The notes below the pieces were generated by a model. It saw only the letters and a program-made list of their open reading frames with translations, had not been told where the DNA came from and did not search any database. This document shows, one piece after another, positions 6,066-7,144 of a DNA stretch of 7,144 nt. A program made the translations under genes and the position numbers. This DNA comes from SOIA01 sp050116035 (GTDB taxonomy: Bacteria > Acidobacteriota > Aminicenantia > Aminicenantales > Aminicenantaceae): NCBI GenBank assembly GCA_050116035.1, contig JASFPJ010000166.1:1-7144 (forward strand), written 5' to 3'. The stretch's first letter is position 1; the number at the start of each line of letters is the position of its first letter.

Positions 6066-6077
6066 GGAGAGTGAGCC

Positions 6078-6350
6078 ATGGCCCATATCATAATCGGGGC
6101 ATTCTTGATGACAGGGTTTCTCCTTCTCATAGACTATGTCCGGAGGCACAACCTGCACATCGCCTGGTGGAAGTGGGTCATAACGATCCTGGGCTTTTTC
6201 TATGCTCTATTTATCCTTGAGATGATCGTCAGCTTCCTGTCTGAGGGAGCGGGGAAAGCCGCCCTGGTCATGGGAACGATTCTAGGATTTATAGTGGTTG
6301 TATGGGGTGTGCTCTTGGCTCGCTTTGTTTTTGCCCGAAAAATTCATTGA
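6078..6350 (+). CDS. Small three-helix membrane protein, probable reductive dehalogenase anchor (RdhB-like)
   Basis: A 90-residue protein that is almost entirely membrane: helices at about 3-20, 31-52 and 59-82, with short charged turns (RRHNLH at 22-27; SEGAGKA at 54-60) and a basic tail (ARKIH). Known RdhB anchors are about 75-105 residues with two or three helices and hold the catalytic RdhA on the outer face of the cytoplasmic membrane. The size, topology and position, 32 bp before a reductive dehalogenase gene on the same strand, fit that job. The order B then A is that of cprBA in Desulfitobacterium; most Dehalococcoides pairs are A then B. The start at ATG 6078 has AAGGAG 8 nt upstream. 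I do not recognise the sequence itself with certainty, so the RdhB call rests on context and topology; an unrelated small membrane protein remains possible. Confidence 0.65.
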   Translation: MAHIIIGAFLMTGFLLLIDYVRRHNLHIAWWKWVITILGFFYALFILEMIVSFLSEGAGKAALVMGTILGFIVVVWGVLLARFVFARKIH

Positions 6351-6382
6351 AAAACCTTAATTATTAAATTAGAGAGGAAAAA

Positions 6383-7144
6383 ATGTCAAAGCAATCGATT
6401 CATCGGCGCGACTTCTTAAAAATGGTGGGAATAGGAACGGCGACTGTTGGTTTTGGCATGGTCTGTCCCAAAGATATAGCCACGACTAAAAATGGAGTAG
6501 TGGTCGAATCGCCGGATGAATACGGTGGTTTCCTGGTGGAAAAAATCAACAATAAAAAATACCCCTACGAGTACGACTCAAAAAAAATCAAACAAATGAG
6601 CGAAAAGTCGACGACATTCAGCCGCAACATGTGGGATCCGGCTCGCCGGAATCGTCCTGAAGTGAAAGAAAATTTGACTCACCAGAATCTGGTCGAGGGC
6701 AAGGGAAAGGTCCCCAACCAGACCCGCCTCGATTATGCTCTCATGGCTGCTTCCTGGCATGGAGCTCGTGCGGGCGGAGGTCTATCCTATGGATGGGATG
6801 TGCACCGCTATGGGACGGTGCGGGGCCAAGGTCTTCATGAACTCGGACCCTGGAATCCATCGGACCTGAACATGACCTGGGAGGAAGCCTCTCTGGCGGT
6901 CAAACACGCGGCTCTGTTTTATGGAGCCTCTCTAGCTGGCATTGCCGAACTCAATCCTCTCTGGCTGTATTCTGACCAGTATTCCCCGACTCGAGAAAAC
7001 CGAGAGAGGGCCATCCCTATACTGAGAGAGGGCGACCGTTTGGAGAAAACCCGTGAGGCCTTGTACATTCCCCAATCAATGAACAGAGTGGTTGCCCTTG
7101 CCTTCGAAGAAGACTTCCACGGAATCGCTAACTCACCCGGCAGA
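6383..7144 (+). CDS. rdhA: Reductive dehalogenase catalytic subunit (RdhA), C-terminal half missing
   Basis: Corrinoid and iron-sulfur enzyme that removes halogen from organohalides, usually as the terminal reductase of organohalide respiration. The visible 254 residues (of about 450-550 expected) start with a twin-arginine signal: HRRDFLK (7-13) followed by a hydrophobic stretch (14-27), so the folded enzyme would be exported by Tat. SRNMWDP (80-86) matches the FxR-W pattern seen near the mature N-terminus of RdhA proteins. VKHAALFYGASLAGIAELNP (173-192) is the family-typical helix before the active-site domain, followed by LWLYS. The corrinoid-binding region and the two 4Fe-4S clusters lie beyond the edge, so activity cannot be judged. 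ATG 6383 has AGAGAGG 5 nt upstream. It forms an operon with the small membrane protein 32 bp before it. Its substrate cannot be predicted; a paralogue acting on a non-halogenated compound is possible. Confidence 0.88.
   Translation, partial: MSKQSIHRRDFLKMVGIGTATVGFGMVCPKDIATTKNGVVVESPDEYGGFLVEKINNKKYPYEYDSKKIKQMSEKSTTFSRNMWDPARRNRPEVKENLTHQNLVEGKGKVPNQTRLDYALMAASWHGARAGGGLSYGWDVHRYGTVRGQGLHELGPWNPSDLNMTWEEASLAVKHAALFYGASLAGIAELNPLWLYSDQYSPTRENRERAIPILREGDRLEKTREALYIPQSMNRVVALAFEEDFHGIANSPGR

Larger units (their letters stand above)
5612..6077. other. Divergent intergenic region between the two operons
   Basis: These 466 bp separate the amidohydrolase start from the RdhB-like start. The region is AT-rich and holds two outward-facing promoters whose -35 boxes are 33 bp apart, the two candidate leader peptides, and a palindrome just before the RdhB-like ribosome site. 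The stretch between the -35 boxes (5860-5892) contains a small inverted repeat, GATG-AAGA-CATC (5879-5890), placed where a shared regulator could act on both promoters. I saw no tRNA, no insertion-sequence end and no consensus CprK/FNR-type box. Confidence 0.7.

Noticed and set aside
6357..6367. TTAAT-T-ATTAA between the RdhB-like gene and rdhA, resembling the CprK dehalobox.
   Set aside because: The known box has a 4-bp spacer between the half-sites; here it is 1 bp. The site also lies inside the operon, not upstream of the promoter. Probably chance in an AT-rich gap.

Overview
The window looks like part of the chromosome of an anaerobic, heterotrophic bacterium, probably from sediment or another anoxic habitat. 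The signs are a reductive dehalogenase gene with a Tat signal, a probable lipoprotein amidohydrolase, a secreted-type GH2 beta-galactosidase, a hydroxyproline-type racemase-family enzyme and purine-rich Shine-Dalgarno (SD) sites. The mix would fit lineages such as Aminicenantes or their relatives, but this is a weak guess from gene content only; no phylogenetic marker is present.

Layout: two divergent transcription units share a 466-bp intergenic region (5612-6077). To the left, on the minus strand, four genes run in series: a membrane-anchored amidohydrolase (3920-5611), an ATP-NAD kinase-like protein (2763-3890), a trans-3-hydroxy-L-proline dehydratase of the proline racemase family (1623-2651), and a GH2 beta-galactosidase whose C-terminal half runs off the left edge (1-1483). 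To the right, on the plus strand, a small three-helix membrane protein (6078-6350, probable RdhB-type anchor) precedes a Tat-targeted reductive dehalogenase (6383-7144), cut by the right edge. Each unit has a good sigma70-like promoter in the shared region, with the two -35 boxes facing each other 33 bp apart.

Function: the plus-strand pair would form a membrane-anchored reductase facing the outside, using an organohalide or related compound as electron acceptor. The minus-strand genes look catabolic: removal of extracellular or periplasmic amides or esters, beta-galactoside hydrolysis, and conversion of trans-3-hydroxyproline to pyrroline-2-carboxylate, beside a kinase that could supply NADP. 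How far the last two genes share a transcript with the first two is not certain, because a 12-bp perfect hairpin lies before the galactosidase gene.

The most unusual signal is at gene starts. Each of the four genes preceded by a gap of more than 100 bp has a short open frame (14-24 codons) ending on or just before its start. Three of these frames overlap a hairpin or palindrome, and the one before the amidohydrolase has a perfect AGGAGG ribosome site. Two of them, before the amidohydrolase and before the RdhB-like gene, are plausible leader peptides. No tRNA, rRNA, CRISPR array, insertion sequence or clear U-tract terminator was seen.
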